Assembly: GCA_013398615.1 (NCBI GenBank)
Contig: VZSR01003807.1
Location: forward strand, 5,761,612 to 5,825,611
Direction of reading: 5' to 3'
Origin: Brachypodius melanocephalos
Taxonomy: Eukaryota > Chordata > Aves > Passeriformes > Pycnonotidae
Length of the DNA: 64,000 bases
Shown here: positions 34,117 to 46,622 of the stretch, in pieces
Numbering within the stretch: the stretch's first letter is position 1
Layout: the number at the start of each line of letters is the position of its first letter
The notes under the pieces: generated by a model
The model's input: the letters and a program-made list of their open reading frames with translations, nothing else
The model's database searches: none
What the model was told of the DNA's origin: nothing
Program-made: the position numbers and the translations under genes

Positions 34117-37100
34117 TGTCTGTCAGTATTTCCTAAGTCAGAAGGTGCTGCCTGTCTTCGCTCTGACTGTTTTCTGGGAAGAATGCAGACTCCATTTTCA
34201 AGGCCTCTTTTCAGCCTCCTGTTTTTCTCCCTCAACAGACGGGTGTTTGTGTCAGAGGAAGGGGTACAGCCCTCCAGCTGAGCATTGGCTGAAGCAAGCA
34301 TCGTAGCAGGCTGTTCCCTCAGGCTTCCTTCCAGCTACTAGTTTTCAATCATATTGTCTTATAATTTTAATGCAAATTTTGTATCCTGCTATGCGTTATT
34401 TGGGGGAAAAGGCTCTGAATTCATTACAGAAGTTTTCCTGTAACATATTCATCATACTCCTCCTTATGGACCAAGAACTTTCTATGGTATAGATGACTTG
34501 GGACTTAAAAGATTTTGTTCTTCCAAAGTGGCTACTTCCCATTAGCTATTTTCAACGTCGTGTTTGTTTCCTTCTGTGTTTGGATTCCTTTACAGCACTG
34601 ATAAGTTTCCCTCTAGTCTTGTTCAATTTGATAGCTTTTAACCTGTCTGTTTTATTTATGTCTGCTTAAGTGCTTATTTAATCTTTTCCCTTATAACTAT
34701 AATGACCTTCCACAGGTTACTATAATCCTAGAAGGTATGCGGGGAATTTAAAGATTTAAAAGTCGTTTGACTTCATAAATAATTTTTATTTTCTCATTAT
34801 GGGCTTTATTTTTAAACCAAAAATGTTTCATTTTCTGTTTGATCAATGATTGTTTTTCCCACGTATTTCTTTCACATATGTAGTAGTAAGCAAACTGAGA
34901 CATTTTGGATTCTAAACAACATTTTTCTTTTTTTTACAGTTTGTTTAGTGAGAACTGCAAAGGGTCTTGATCTGACATGGAAAATACACAGCATATTCTT
35001 TGGTGTGGTCTACAACTAGAATTTTTATGCCATTAAAATACTTTAGTTAGTTATGCAGTTTTTGTTTTGATTTTAAAAACTGAAATAAATAGTTATGTTC
35101 TGCAGATAGCATTTATCCAACGATATCACTGTGAAGCACATTTGTATTGATATTGCTGCATCTTTCCTCCACTGTGAGTGCCTGACTTCTATTGTATGCT
35201 GTACTTAAACTAACCTGGCACTTACAGAGCCATTAATTCAGCAAGATGTTGAAGCCTATACCTACTTTTAATCTACAGATTTAATGACTACTTTCTACTT
35301 CTGATGTGGCCACACTTCAGGAATCACTGTAATCTGTGTCTTTTGTCTCACACTGAGACAAAACACAAACAACTGGTGCCCATCTCCTTCACAGCAAGGA
35401 CCGTATATTTGTCATCGCCACTACAGGAGCTGTTCTGCTGTGCAGCCCTGAGCATAGAGCTTGTCTTGATCTGTGAGCACATCTGGCAGGAGTGCCTGCA
35501 GAGCACCAAGGGCTGTAGCACCGCCCCGGAGCCAAAGGAGGCTTGAGAGATGGTACTGTCAGTCACATACCCCAACCTCACTGCTGCCCTGAAACACAAC
35601 CCACAGTTACATAAACCATAAAAGAAGAAACCTGGGCAACCTGGTGGTCCCAGCTGGTGATGATATGAATTATTCCTGTTAGTAAATTAACGTATCTGCA
35701 CTGAATGAACTGATCATTTGTGTCAGGTTACACACATATCCTCCTCTCTTAGGCCCTGAGTAAGCAGTCAAGGTCTGCAGCCGGGAGCTGGCTCAATACC
35801 CTCCTGGGAGATTGGTGTCCTGAGACTCCTGACTGTTCAAGGGATGCCGTGTGCTTCTGATTCAGGTACAGTCCTACAAAGTGATTTCACTGCCTTACAA
35901 ATACCCCTTGGTTTCTTCATGGTTCCTGCCTCTCAGCTAACCTGCATTGTCTTGTTCTAGTCTTAGCTCACCTTTATCCACAACTTTCAGTGCAAGCTCT
36001 TTGATTTCCTGACCTTGTTCTTGATTTGCACTTTGGTTTGAGGTAGCCCTGATTTCTCAGTTTTCCTGGATGCATATCCATCTGGAGCCTTGGGCTGGTC
36101 TGTCCTTGGTGGCTGCCTCCTGGTCTTAAGTTTCTTCAGTTTCAGTGGCTGGACCCACCCCAGCTACACTCACTTAGCACAAGTATTCCACTTGTGGCTC
36201 CTCAATAACTTCCGTTCAAAGCCACCTTTCTGAATGGGAGTTACAAGACACGCTATCCCCCTGTTGACGCAGAACATTTGGCACAGAGCTTATCTGCACG
36301 ATAATTCAGCCGCCGGTGGGGTAGGTCGTGTGGGCAGCGCTGGGTCGGGGCTTAGGAGAAGATGCAAGAATGCAGGAGAATGTGGCGTCCCTGCAAGATA
36401 AATCACACTTGTCAAGATCTTCGACGGCTCGTACTGTTTTCACAGACAATTAGGCACCTAAATGCCTTCGGACATAGTGCACCTGTTTTTTAATTTGGAG
36501 TTCTTTCTAGCATTGTGGATTCCAGCCAGGAAAGCACTCTAAGCAGCGGTAATTTTGATCCTGTTTTTTTCAGTACTTTATCTTTGCTATGTGAAAAACA
36601 ACTCTAAAATATGTTTCTACCTAGACAGGGCAACATCCCATCCCAGAACATGAGTAAATACTTCATACAAACCCTGATAAAGAACTTCATTAACATGGAT
36701 AAATGTATTCCTGGCAAAAATGCCATCTCTGTATTTCACAGTCATCATGAATGAAACAATTCTTCGTATTGCCTGGTTCTGACTTCAAATATAAATTATT
36801 CTGGGCACACCTTGGAAGGAAAAGAAAGTGCTATCACCTTTCTTTATCTTCTTTCACTTCATTCCCATCAAAATTTCATTTGAGCTATCCCTATGCCCTG
36901 AGCCCATCTGTGTGCTCTAGGCACTCAGGCTCAGGTAGTTTTGAAAGTTATTTCTCCTTTGTTTGTTCTCTGGGAGGAAATAAGTGCTCTTCACATATCT
37001 ACCTTTGAAAAGTCTCCAGAAAGTGCACAAATTCAGTTTACCAGATTAAATAAGATTAGTCTATGCAGGGCCTGAAGTAAATTTCTCCTTGATTGGAATT

Positions 37101-37206
37101 ATTTTCTTCCCTGGGGATTATTCCAACTTTGACTGATGAAGATTTGATATAGAATGCTGCCATACTGTTTTTCAGGAGATCATAATAAGAAAAGGGATAA
37201 CTAGTG
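34117..37206. other. Non-coding stretch with an unassigned pyrimidine-rich, CpG-bearing segment
   Basis: Mostly AT-rich. About 35.70-36.45 kb differs from its surroundings: it is rich in CT words and, near 36290-36435, has several CpGs. It may be a decayed LTR or an unclassified repeat; I could not match it. No gene recognised. Confidence 0.45.
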
Positions 37207-37260
37207 AAGAAAAAAAAAAAAAAAAAAGAAAAGAAAAAAGGCAGAGGGAGGGAGAAGGGT
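37207..37260 (+). repeat. Polypurine tract with A18
   Basis: Eighteen A residues (37210-37227) lead into AAAAG and GGGAG words, almost wholly purine on the plus strand. Confidence 0.9.
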
Positions 37261-39214
37261 ATGAAATGTTAATGCCCATTTAAGACAGAATGGGTCTGTA
37301 ATTATTCACTGGTCCTCTCTCAGAATATGGTAGTCAAAAGTAATCAAAAGTGCCTCTCAACACTATCTTTACAGCTGTGGTTCATTAAGTCATGAGCACT
37401 TTACAAAACCTTTCCATACTCCAGAATAACTTGAGGAACCTGAGCTACACAGAATCCTTCAAAAACTACTAATCTAGAATGAAAGCAGTGATCTCATGTG
37501 TGAAAGCATCACACACATCCTATATTTACTGTTTCATACCCTCTATGACTGGTCTAGACTTTTTCTTGTAACAACTTTCAGTGATAATAAAAAGAAAAAA
37601 ATGATGTTAACCTCTCTGAAGTCTGTCATTTCCCTTCTCTAAATTAACCCTTGACAGTCTTTTACCCTGTTTTGATGATGCTCTGCTGGTTTTAGAGCAG
37701 ACAATCCTGCCAAAATCTGGGATGAAATGAATAAATGAAGTCACCAGTTAATCTCCACTCTGTCTCTATTTTCCCTGGTTGGATTGTGATATAATCTAGA
37801 CAAACAGCAATGAGTAGCACAGAACAGAAGTCCATTTGAGATGAGTTCTCTTCCTTCTTCTCTGCCATGAGGGGCTTTGGGGACATCTGGATCCCTAGGG
37901 AACATCACTAAATAGGACCAGATAACCTCAAAATATTAGAGCCAGACCAGCCCTGTCATGTATGATTCACTTGCTGTATAACACCTAATAAAGGCAATAT
38001 GTGTGGAATCAGGAAGGCAGCCAATACAGCTTCTTCCAAGAACTGTGAGTAATTAACAGGGTCTCTGGTTAATTTCTTTCATGAAAATGTGTTGAGTGAG
38101 ATTCTTACAAGTGGTGCTTTTTGTGTGACGTCTCCCTCTACTCCCAAACAGCACAAGTTCATGCAACTTGAAAGGGAGAAAAAGTAAAATTCAAAGTTTC
38201 AGAATTTGGAAGGAGTTTTTCTCCAGCTACATCAGCTAGCGTATCCTTGCTCCACTTTAGTTCTTCATCTCCTGGTGGTTTTCCTCTCAAAATCTGCTCT
38301 ATAACACAGCTGTTCTTATTGTATCCTCATATAATATGTCACAGCTTCTTGCTTTAGTTTCTTTCTATTTGAATTTTTTCAAACCTCTAGAGTTTCAGAG
38401 GAAAAATTATTCAGAACTTCTCTGAGATGAAAGAAGCGCAATTAGTTGCATCACGTCACACAGAAGAAATTCACAAAAAGCAACATATTGTCCTTGTTTG
38501 TGGATCTCATGTCACAGCAGCTATGCAGAAGAGGAAAGGACAATTCTCAGCCTGCTGTCACTGTTATACTTTGTAAGGAATGCTCCATCTCTTTTGCTCT
38601 GTGTACATCAGGCTTTCCCCTGGTACTGCTCTTGAAGCAGCCCATTGCTGTCCACGACTGTCTCCTTTGAACTTAGCAAGCACTTTCTTCATCACTACAA
38701 TAGAGCAAGCAGGTTGTGGAAGATGTTTGAGTTGCCCAAAGCAAACAGAGCCTACCCCCACCCCAAGCAGCAGAAGATGCTCCAATCAAACAAATAAAAT
38801 GATGGGTGGCTCCTTCTGACAGCAGGGCACATTTTAAGTCACAAAAATCCTGCCAGGGATGTGTTGAGGATGAGTACATGTGATAACAATTTAATATGTG
38901 CATCACACAAGGCAGAAGTTAATATCCCTTGTTATATTAATATCACATGGCACAACTGAATTTGATATTTTAATTAAACCTAAATATATCTCACTGATAG
39001 TAATTGGCACTGGATATTTTGGGAAATACACAAGCATTTAACTGAAGCCATCAGTTGAAACAAAAGACAGTATTCTCTTCAATATTTCAAATGTATTATG
39101 AACATGTCAGCTAATTGCTAGGAAGAAATAATACTAAGCTGCTTCTGAATTTGGTGAGGAGGTGACAGAGCACAGAATATCTTATAATGCAACATTTACC
39201 AAATATGAGTGTCT
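37261..39214. other. Non-coding stretch
   Basis: No gene or repeat family recognised. Overlapping short frames around 38446-38906 are on both strands and unsupported. Confidence 0.55.
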
Positions 39215-39927
39215 CTGCAAGCCCTTGAAAACATAATGCCTGGTCTAGATCCCTTAATGTTCAACATCTTTGCTGGTGACATGGGCAGTGGGATTGAGTG
39301 CACCCTCAGCAATTTCACTGATGCACAAAGCTGAGTGGTGTCACTGAGGGGCAGTGGACATGCTGGAGGGAAGGGATGCCATCCAGAGGGACCTTGACAC
39401 CCCTCAGAGATGGGCTGATGCAAAACTCATTGAGTTCAACAAAACAAAGTGCAAGGTCCTACACCTGGGTCAGACCAATCCCAGGCATAACTCCAGGCTG
39501 GGCAGAAAAGTAACTGAGAGCAGCCCTGTGGAGAAGAACTTGGGCGTGTTGGTTGATGAAAAACTCAACATAAGCCAGCAATGTGCTCTGGCAACCCAGA
39601 AAGGTTCTACAATGGAATCCTGGGTTGCATCATAAAGAGTCTGGTCAGCAGGTAGTGATAGAACAAAGAGTAATGGTTGCAAACGAAATAAGGTTAAAAT
39701 ATGTTAACTATTAGGAAGAAGTTCTTCATAGTGAGGGTGGTAAGATGCTAGAACAGGTTGCCCAGGAAGATTGCACATGCCCCAGCCCTGGCAATTGTTT
39801 AAGACCATGTTGGAAGAGACCTTGGGCAACCTAGTCTAGTAGAAGGTGTCCCTGCCCATGGCAGGTGAGGTTGGGACTAGATGATATTTAGGGTCCCTTC
39901 CAACCCTTAACATTTTATGATTCTGAG
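39215..39927 (+). mobile_element. CR1 LINE 3' part with internal deletion
   Basis: The element begins in the reverse-transcriptase region ('PLMFNIFAGDM' type block at about 39245-39290) and continues through the C-terminal coding part. It then jumps, at roughly 39648-39656, from the block coding 'MESWVAS' straight to the untranslated region around AACAAAGAGTAATGGTTGC. By the family layout as I remember it, about 0.4-0.5 kb is missing at that junction. The 3' end is typical: GAGGTTGGGACTAGATGATA, then GGGTCCCTTCCAACCCTTAA and TTATGATTCTGAG. The copy is 5' truncated and inactive. Confidence 0.93.
39354..39635 (+). pseudogene. CR1 reverse-transcriptase C-terminal fragment
   Basis: A 93-codon open frame (first codon not ATG) reads as the C-terminal part of the CR1 polymerase. 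It has a 'RDLDTPQRWADAKLIEFNKTKCKVL' type segment, then 'HLGQTNPRHN', 'SSPVEKNLGVLVDEKLN' and 'SQQCALATQK' blocks in the family's order. The frame upstream (the FNIFAGD block) is shifted relative to it and holds stops. This is transposon debris rather than a host gene. Confidence 0.88.
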
Positions 39928-40711
39928 TAATTTTCTTAAGAAGCTTTTTTCATAATAGGAAATAAATAGATGTGATTAGAGACCATGAAAACTGAATAAC
40001 AACAAATTTTTATCACTACAAAACCATTCACTTGTGTTGCATGAAACAGAATGGAACTGAGATTTGGCCAGAGCAAGTGGAATCTTTTATTTGCTGGAAA
40101 TCTAGGAATATTTATGTGTATTTTTAAATGAAATGTACCAGTTTGAACAGGACCAACTTGTTTTAATTGCACAATTTGACCATGAATTGAATTATTTTTG
40201 CCAAATTTTCTTAATTTACCTGGCCAGTTTTATATAATTTATGCACTGTTAATACTTCATTCATCAACTCTATGTAAATGATGGAATTCTTTCCTTCTCT
40301 TTTCTCCTAATGTTGCACAATAATGCCTGTCCATTTCTGACTAAATTATCCAGCTAAACTTTGAGACATATATGTGCAGTAACTAATACAGCACATTGTT
40401 TCTTAATTCCTTCAGTTCCTTCTTTATTTTTTGTTAGTTATGAAAAGATCTTTGTCAGCTGTGGGTGGATTCACTATGAAGTCCTCTTTTAAATAAAACA
40501 TGACCCCAAGTACTGTGTGTTATGCAATAAAAACTATGTATGTGGAGAGAGAATATTTAAAAAGAGTGAATTTAAGGAAAAAATTAAATAAAGGTTTGCC
40601 TTTTTCTCTTCTTGAAGAGGCTAGGAATTTCTTGGATTTGAGCTGACTGTGTCTTTTGCCACAAAGGTACAGTGTCCAGTTCAAACTCATAAAAAAGAGA
40701 ACTAAAAAAAT
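39928..40711. other. Non-coding stretch between CR1 copies
   Basis: AT-rich, nothing recognised. Confidence 0.5.
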
Positions 40712-40794
40712 CCCCCACCCCCCCAAAACAAACAAACAAACAAATTAAAAAAAAAAACAAACAAAAAAAAAAACCCACCAAAAAAACCCCACCC
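40712..40794 (+). repeat. A/C-only low-complexity tract
   Basis: CCCCCACCCCCCC followed by (AAAC) units, poly-A and CCCACC words. It has almost no G or T on the plus strand. The glycine/phenylalanine-rich minus-strand frames here are artefacts of this composition. Confidence 0.92.
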
Positions 40795-41061
40795 ATGTCT
40801 CAAGAGCAAATCTGACACCTGAAGGGATCTGTCACAAATTCTAGGAGCAAGGTGTGCCACCTTCCCGCTCCAGCCATCCTGACTTCCATGAGGACGCTTG
40901 CTGCTAACCCAGCTCGTCTGCCGCCTTCTGGGAGGCTGAGCTGCAATCTGAATGAATTCAGATGGCTGTACATTCCCAAAATTCAACTACCCTTTATGAA
41001 CACTCAAGAAAACTCTCGAAGGAGTTTTTAAAGTGGTCTTTTGCAGTCTATAGCAGCCCAC
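40795..41061. other. Short unassigned stretch
   Basis: Nothing recognised between the A/C tract and the next CR1 tail. The part nearest 41061 may belong to that element. Confidence 0.4.
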
Positions 41062-41382
41062 AGCTCCCTTGCAAGGGGAGGCTGAGGAGCAGGCACCAAT
41101 CTATTCTCTCTGTTGCCCAGGGAGGGAGCACAAGGGAAGAAGGGTATGAAGTTGTGTTGGGGGAGGTTTGGATTAGATGTTAGAAAAAGGTTCTTTATCC
41201 AGAGGGTGGCTGGACAGGCTTCCCAAGGAAGTGATCACAGCACCAGACTGAGAGGGTTCAAGAAGTGTTTGGACAGTGCTCTCAGGTACATGCTGGGATT
41301 TTGGGGTGTCCTGGACAGAGCCAGGAGTTGGACTCAATGATGCTTGTTGGTTTCATCCAACTCAGAATATTCTATGGTTCTA
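41062..41382 (+). mobile_element. CR1 LINE 3' tail
   Basis: A typical 5'-truncated CR1 tail. The blocks are in order: GGATTAGATGTTAGAAAAAG, 'CAGAGGGTGGCTGGACAGGC', 'TTCAAGAAGTGTTTGGACAG', GGAGTTGGACTCAATGATGC and the end CCAACTCAGAATATTCTATGGTTC. Its terminus differs from those at 39.9 and 46.6 kb, so the three copies belong to different CR1 subfamilies and inserted independently. Confidence 0.93.
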
Positions 41383-41480
41383 CTTATTTTTTAGTGATGG
41401 ATTAGGATTATTACCACAATAATAGACATCACAGGGTAGGGTGCTTCAGGTAGCTATACCTAACATTTAGTAATTATTCA

Positions 41481-41510
41481 ATTTGATAAGATTTGATAAG
41501 ATTTGATAAT
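41481..41510 (+). repeat. 10-bp tandem repeat, three copies
   Basis: ATTTGATAAG twice, then ATTTGATAAT. Its period is close to one helical turn. Confidence 0.9.
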
Positions 41511-42991
41511 GAGATGTCTTACTGTTCACATAAATGCTTATCCATTTTTATATTAATAAGAGATAAAATATGGTATCTATTTTAATTTATGTTAAATTAT
41601 GCAGGCACCAGGAGGATCTTTATGCAGGATCCATAAAGAGCACAGAGCAGTCTGGGCAGTGCAGGTATGTTTATTATTTTACAGGGTCTGCAGCAGTTGT
41701 CATGCCTGCTTGACACTGCATGTGGAAAAGCACTGTACTTTCTCTAAATGATATATTTGATTACAACCAAGTATTTATAAAGCTTCCAGCTGCAAAGTAA
41801 TTAAGGATCTTCAGCAAGTTAGAAATGACAGTACTGCCATGCATACTTATCTCTTTTCATGCCATGCTATTTAAGATCTGAATAATCCACTTTTCTATAT
41901 ATGATGGTAAGTCTGGTTAGGCATAAGGAGAAATTCACAGGCTAATGAAACAAGATTAGACCACTTATATCACTCTAGAAACCAGAAGGCAATGCACCCC
42001 ATAGTTATTTTTGTTCTAGTCCTAGATCTGCATTTTCATTTAACAACCTCATGAATCCTTTAGCTGAAATGGGAGGCATATGTTGCTCCTAGCAAGCCAA
42101 CTTACATAATTAGAAGTAAGCAAACAAACTTCTGAATATACAAGCCTGTCTACAGGTCTGCTTTCAATATCATCACTGTCTGATTAAACGTTGTGTAAGA
42201 GGGCAGGCTTAGTACTATTCCCTCTAACCGTGAGGAGATTCAAAAAGATTCAGAGATAAAGGTTCAAACTTCTGCTGCTCCTGAAGTGCTGTGGGTACAT
42301 ACCTTGAGAATATTACTTCATGTCATATGATACCATGTGCTTCATTCAGGTACCCTGCAGTGGAAAACTGAACTGCAGATGAGCAAAACTCCACAGTGTA
42401 GCTATAGCAAGGAGACTTACACATATGACTCCTAATTTTCAAGTTTGCACACTTTTCTAAATCTAGGGCCTGTGGCAATGGAATAATCTGGAACTGGAGT
42501 GGTCAGGATGGGAAGAAAAGAGACATAAGGAAATGTCTGAGGAAGCCCTGGTGACAGGAGTATTTGACAACTACAAAGTTACATACAAAGAGATGGAGAA
42601 GCAAAAAGTAAATGGTGCAGCATAGCATCTAGAAAAATGATGTATAAGAGAGAAGGGGGCATCACAAGTTTGTGACGTATCAGTCCACTTTCCTCTGAAA
42701 GTTCCTTGTGCTTGGTGCAAAGAACTCAGAGAATATTTTAAGGACCTCAAATAATTTCAGTTTTGCTCATGCACTTTTTCATCCATTCAGGTAACATAAA
42801 CAATACAAGGTAACCATTGCAATGAGCATGTCAAATATAGAAAATATGAATGGTCTGAAGTATATTCTTTTGTAAAATATAGCTGAGTGCCTCTAAATAT
42901 TGATCGAATCTGATGAGTATATGATTTGCAAGTGAACTTTGAATAAGTATGGAAAGAAAGAGTCCTAGAGCAAATTGTTATCTATAGTTGT
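41511..42991. other. Non-coding stretch
   Basis: AT-rich, no recognised gene or repeat. Confidence 0.55.
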
Positions 42992-43080
42992 ACACACAAA
43001 CACAAATTAACAAAAAAAACACCCAAAAACTCCAAAACAAAAAACCAAAAAAAACCCAAACAACAAAACAATAAAAAACA
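42992..43080 (+). repeat. A/C-only low-complexity tract
   Basis: ACACACAAACACAAATTAAC leading into AAAAACCC, AACAAAAAACC and similar words. Like the other A/C tracts, the A/C strand is plus. Confidence 0.9.
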
Positions 43081-43484
43081 GCACAATGTAATCTTTCATC
43101 TATAAGAATCAAAGACCATAGTTTAAAATAACCAAAGATCAAAGTTTGTCTAAAGCCAGGCTTAGGTTTTCCTTCAGGTGTGCGACTACTGTACCAGCTT
43201 TTGAGTGCATGCTCAAATACAGAAGACATGAGACATAATGCTTGAAAGTAAGTACCTTACTTCACATTGAGTTATTGCTTATCAAGGCCCAAGAGGAATC
43301 TTAAAAATCTTTAAATTCTCAACTCGTATCCATACTCCTAGCTAAGCAAAGGATGGTCTTTTTAATAAAACAAACCAGTCTAGATTCAAAAGTTTGCAGT
43401 GATGGATAATGTAATAAGTCCCTCCCTGCTTATGCAATTCTTATAACCTTTGTTTTAATCTGAATATTTCAAAACACAGCTTTC

Positions 43485-43640
43485 TGATACTGGATCTTGT
43501 TATGCCTTTGTCTGCTGGATTAAAGAGTTCTCAAAGCATTCCTGAAGTGGTTTCCTGAATGCCTTCCAATTTTTCAGAATCCTTTTGAAGGTGTAGATAC
43601 TGGGGCTGGACACGGTATTCCAGCTGACAGTTAAGTTTCA
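43485..43640 (-). mobile_element. Ancient CR1-like LINE fragment, antisense
   Basis: The plus strand carries, in order, 'CTGGATCTTGTTATGCCTTT', 'GTCTGCTGGATTAAAGAG', 'GCCTTCCAATTTTTC', 'ATCCTTTTGAAGG' and 'GGGCTGGACACGGTATTCCAG'. I recognise this as the antisense of an old CR1-type 3' region common in reptile and bird genomes. Divergence is high and the exact subfamily is unknown. The fragment at 56.0-56.3 kb overlaps the same part of the element and extends past it. Confidence 0.6.
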
Positions 43641-46360
43641 TTACCTTGAAATAAGGATTAACTGAGAAGTCAAAACTACACAACTTGATGTAGTGACATT
43701 TCACCTTTGGTGACCTGGCTTAAAATTTGTGTTTGGTCAGCAAAGGAAATTGTTTTTCTAATCTTATCCGAGCCCCTTCTGACGTTTTTCCATATCAAAA
43801 AGAATTGCATTCACTGGCATAATTTTCCTTCATGGCTAAGGACAGGCCTAGCACTGGGCAGGCTGAATAACAGGTTTGAATGGCAAGGACACAGTGCCAG
43901 AGCTGTGTCCGTCCTGAGCACAGGCTGTGGCTCCTGTGCTCCCAGGCACAAACACATTGGGAGCAAACACTGTGTGCACATGAGCTGCAGCCTCTCACTT
44001 TCCCCTTCTCTGACCTCAGGCACAGGCAGTGCAGCCCCAGCAGGATCCCTTCTCCCCTTTGCTTGGTGGTCCTGCCTGAACAACAGCGAAGGAAGCAGTT
44101 TTCTCTACAGCCTTAGAATGAAATGGCATTTCACTGCTGCAAAACTACATAAAGACCTGAGGCTTACAAAACAAGTAACAGGAAGCAAACCTAATTTTAA
44201 ACCCTTTTTGCACTATGTAATATTGCCAAACAATATGCAATTAAGAGAGTGAGATGTTTCCAAAAATTTTTTCTTCAATAAGTTAAGAAACTATGACCAC
44301 ATACCAAGTATTTAGGTAGCAATGTCTTCCTGACTATGAAGAGATAAAAAGGTAAGTGAAAAAGGAAAGAATGTAGTTGGTGCAAAGAATTTCTATATTA
44401 TTAGAATATTATTAAAATAATATAGCTCTGCTTTTAGGGGGTTTGGATAGACTCATCAGTATTTAAATACATATGCATTAGCATCTGCATGGCTATATTT
44501 CAATACAGAGCTTTTTGCTTGCAGAACCCTCATTTTTCACTGCAAGATAAAGTTACAACATAGTTGTTGGGATTCATCTGACACAATTTTACCTTCTAAA
44601 GTTTTAATTATCTACTTTAAGTCAGTCACCTAGGTCCCCTTTTGTGACTGGCAGAAAGAAAAAGATACCCCTTGAATTATTGGTACCATAGCCTCACATA
44701 TGGCATCAGAAGAAAATATTTGCCCTATAAACATGCTTCTTTCTCTCCATTGGATAGCAAAAAAGCTCACAAAGTCTTTTGTATTTGATGTGATTTTTAA
44801 GAAACTGAAGTTAGGTAGTTGTTCTAGAAATGTCCCCTCCATGCAGATTAGAAATATACATGGGTACTAATGGCTACAGTCAGTGTTTAATCAAAGCAAC
44901 AAATAACAATAAACTTTTTTGTGGCACATTTTTAATGCAGTGGTGCCAGCTATTGTGAAGAAAATAGGATGAGGAATAGTCAGAAGATGTGTGAGAGCCC
45001 TGAAAGAAAGTCTATGCTAATCTCAAGAGCTGTGGATGTACCTCATGTTTGTAAGGTGTGATACCGAACCAATACTCCAGCAGGATTTTCAAGGAAGAGG
45101 GAGATAATCAGAAAATTATTAGTGAAGAAGGGTCAATGAACTCTTTATTTTTTGCATCAAGGCATCCTGTAGTACTTGGGATAGCCTTGCCCTCTCCCAA
45201 GTAGGGAAGTCATGATATGAAAGCTGTATTCAACTTAAAGTATTGGCAAGAAAAATCTGTTTGCTTAGAAATTCATGCCTTCTGGTTAGAAATCAGACAG
45301 TGTGTGCCAGAGGGCTAAACTGGATGTTTCCACTGCTTTGCTGAAGGAAGAGCTGGGATGTGGGAGTTTGTCATAATCCTAGCTGGAGGCAGCCCAGATG
45401 GGCTCAGTTTCCCTTTCCCCTTGGAAGTCCCAGAAACAAAAGCCTGCACTGCTAATGCGCTTCCTTGTCTCTTTCTCTCTGTATTCCTGCTCCACTCTTC
45501 CTCTCCTTTCCATGATGAGAATATCTGATCCACTTCAGTTCCAGTCCTGGAATGGAAAAAAATCAGCTTTGCTTGCACAACTGAGATCTCACAGTCTGTC
45601 TCTCATTGCTAAACTCTGGCAGACTTGAAAGTGTGCATGCACAACATGGGGAGGTAAGCCTTTGACATGGAGAGCTCTCTAAAAGAGGTTGGAAAACTCT
45701 TTCAGACAGAAACAGTGGTTTTGTTTCAAATTGATGCACTCCACATTGAAATGTAAACTATTTTGCTGTCATGTAATCTCCATTAATCAGTTTCAAAGTT
45801 TCAAACAAAATTATGTTTAGAGTCAAAGTATCAATCAATTAATAATAGTTATATTTATAATTTTGTGCTCTGTTATAATTAGTAATTTCATTGCATTCTT
45901 AAAAAATATGAATATTTTATGTAACAGAATATTTAAAATAGAAACATTAACGTTTCAAAATTTCTATTTTTTTCTGAATCTGTTCAAAACTTCCTGGAGA
46001 AAATACAAGATTATTCTTCAAGCAGAAACATTCCTCATCAAAATTTTCTTTTAAAAGGCTGTTGATGAGATGTATTTGGATTTCTGAGCAGCTATTCCCT
46101 TAAATCATTTAATCTCTGAGTTCTGTAAAAAGGAACCTCCCTTGGTGAAAAAGAAGTAACATCCAAGCAGCCTCATCTGGAAGAATATTAGCAGTAGCAG
46201 AGATCTGCAAGGTTTTCATTTACTTAACAGAAGGCCTTCAAAGTTTGCACAGTAGTAATGTTTCCTGCTTCAGAAGGAATAAGGGTAAAAAAACCAGTTT
46301 TATAATTCAGATTCAAGGAAGAGTATGAAACAGTTGCTTACTTTCTTGCCAAATACAATG
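43641..46360. other. Non-coding stretch
   Basis: It holds the window's longest open frame outside the CpG islands (plus 43707-44252, 181 codons), which begins with TTG. Its first ATG is about halfway in, and it shows no domain. The region 43.8-44.1 kb is slightly GC-richer and open in three frames. No gene is called. Confidence 0.5.
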
Positions 46361-46570
46361 TAGCAGGAGATAAATGTTAGTAGGAGTTTAGTAGATACTG
46401 AGAGGATGGCCAAACACTGGAATAGGCTTCCTGGAGAAGTGTTCAATGCCCAAATCTTTTAGTGCTTAAGAGACATTTGGACAATGCCTTTAACATCTGT
46501 TAAACTTGATCAGCCCTTGATCAGGTTGATGGACTAGGGGATCACTGTAGGTCTCTTCCAACTCAAGTAG
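46361..46570 (+). mobile_element. CR1 LINE 3' tail
   Basis: Blocks in order: 'ACTGAGAGGATGGCCAAACA', CTGGAATAGGCTTCCTGGAG, 'TTTGGACAATGCCTTTAACA', GGTTGATGGACTAGGGGATC, GTAGGTCTCTTCCAACTCAA. The copy is 5' truncated. The element runs directly into the pentanucleotide array at 46571. Confidence 0.9.
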
Positions 46571-46622
46571 TTCTATTCTATTCTATTCTATTCTATTCTA
46601 TTCTATTCTATTCTATTCTATT
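46571..46622 (+). repeat. (TTCTA)10 pentanucleotide array at a CR1 3' end
   Basis: Ten perfect TTCTA units plus TT, continuing from the CR1 terminal motif. CR1 elements end in short tandem repeats rather than poly-A, and this copy's terminal unit has expanded or was inserted already long. Length is likely polymorphic. Confidence 0.97.

Noticed and set aside
40584..40986. Minus-strand frames rich in phenylalanine and glycine
   Set aside because: They are translations of an A/C low-complexity tract.
43707..44252. 181-codon plus-strand open frame
   Set aside because: It starts with TTG, its first ATG is about halfway in, it has no recognisable domain, and the GC-richer middle is open in three frames.
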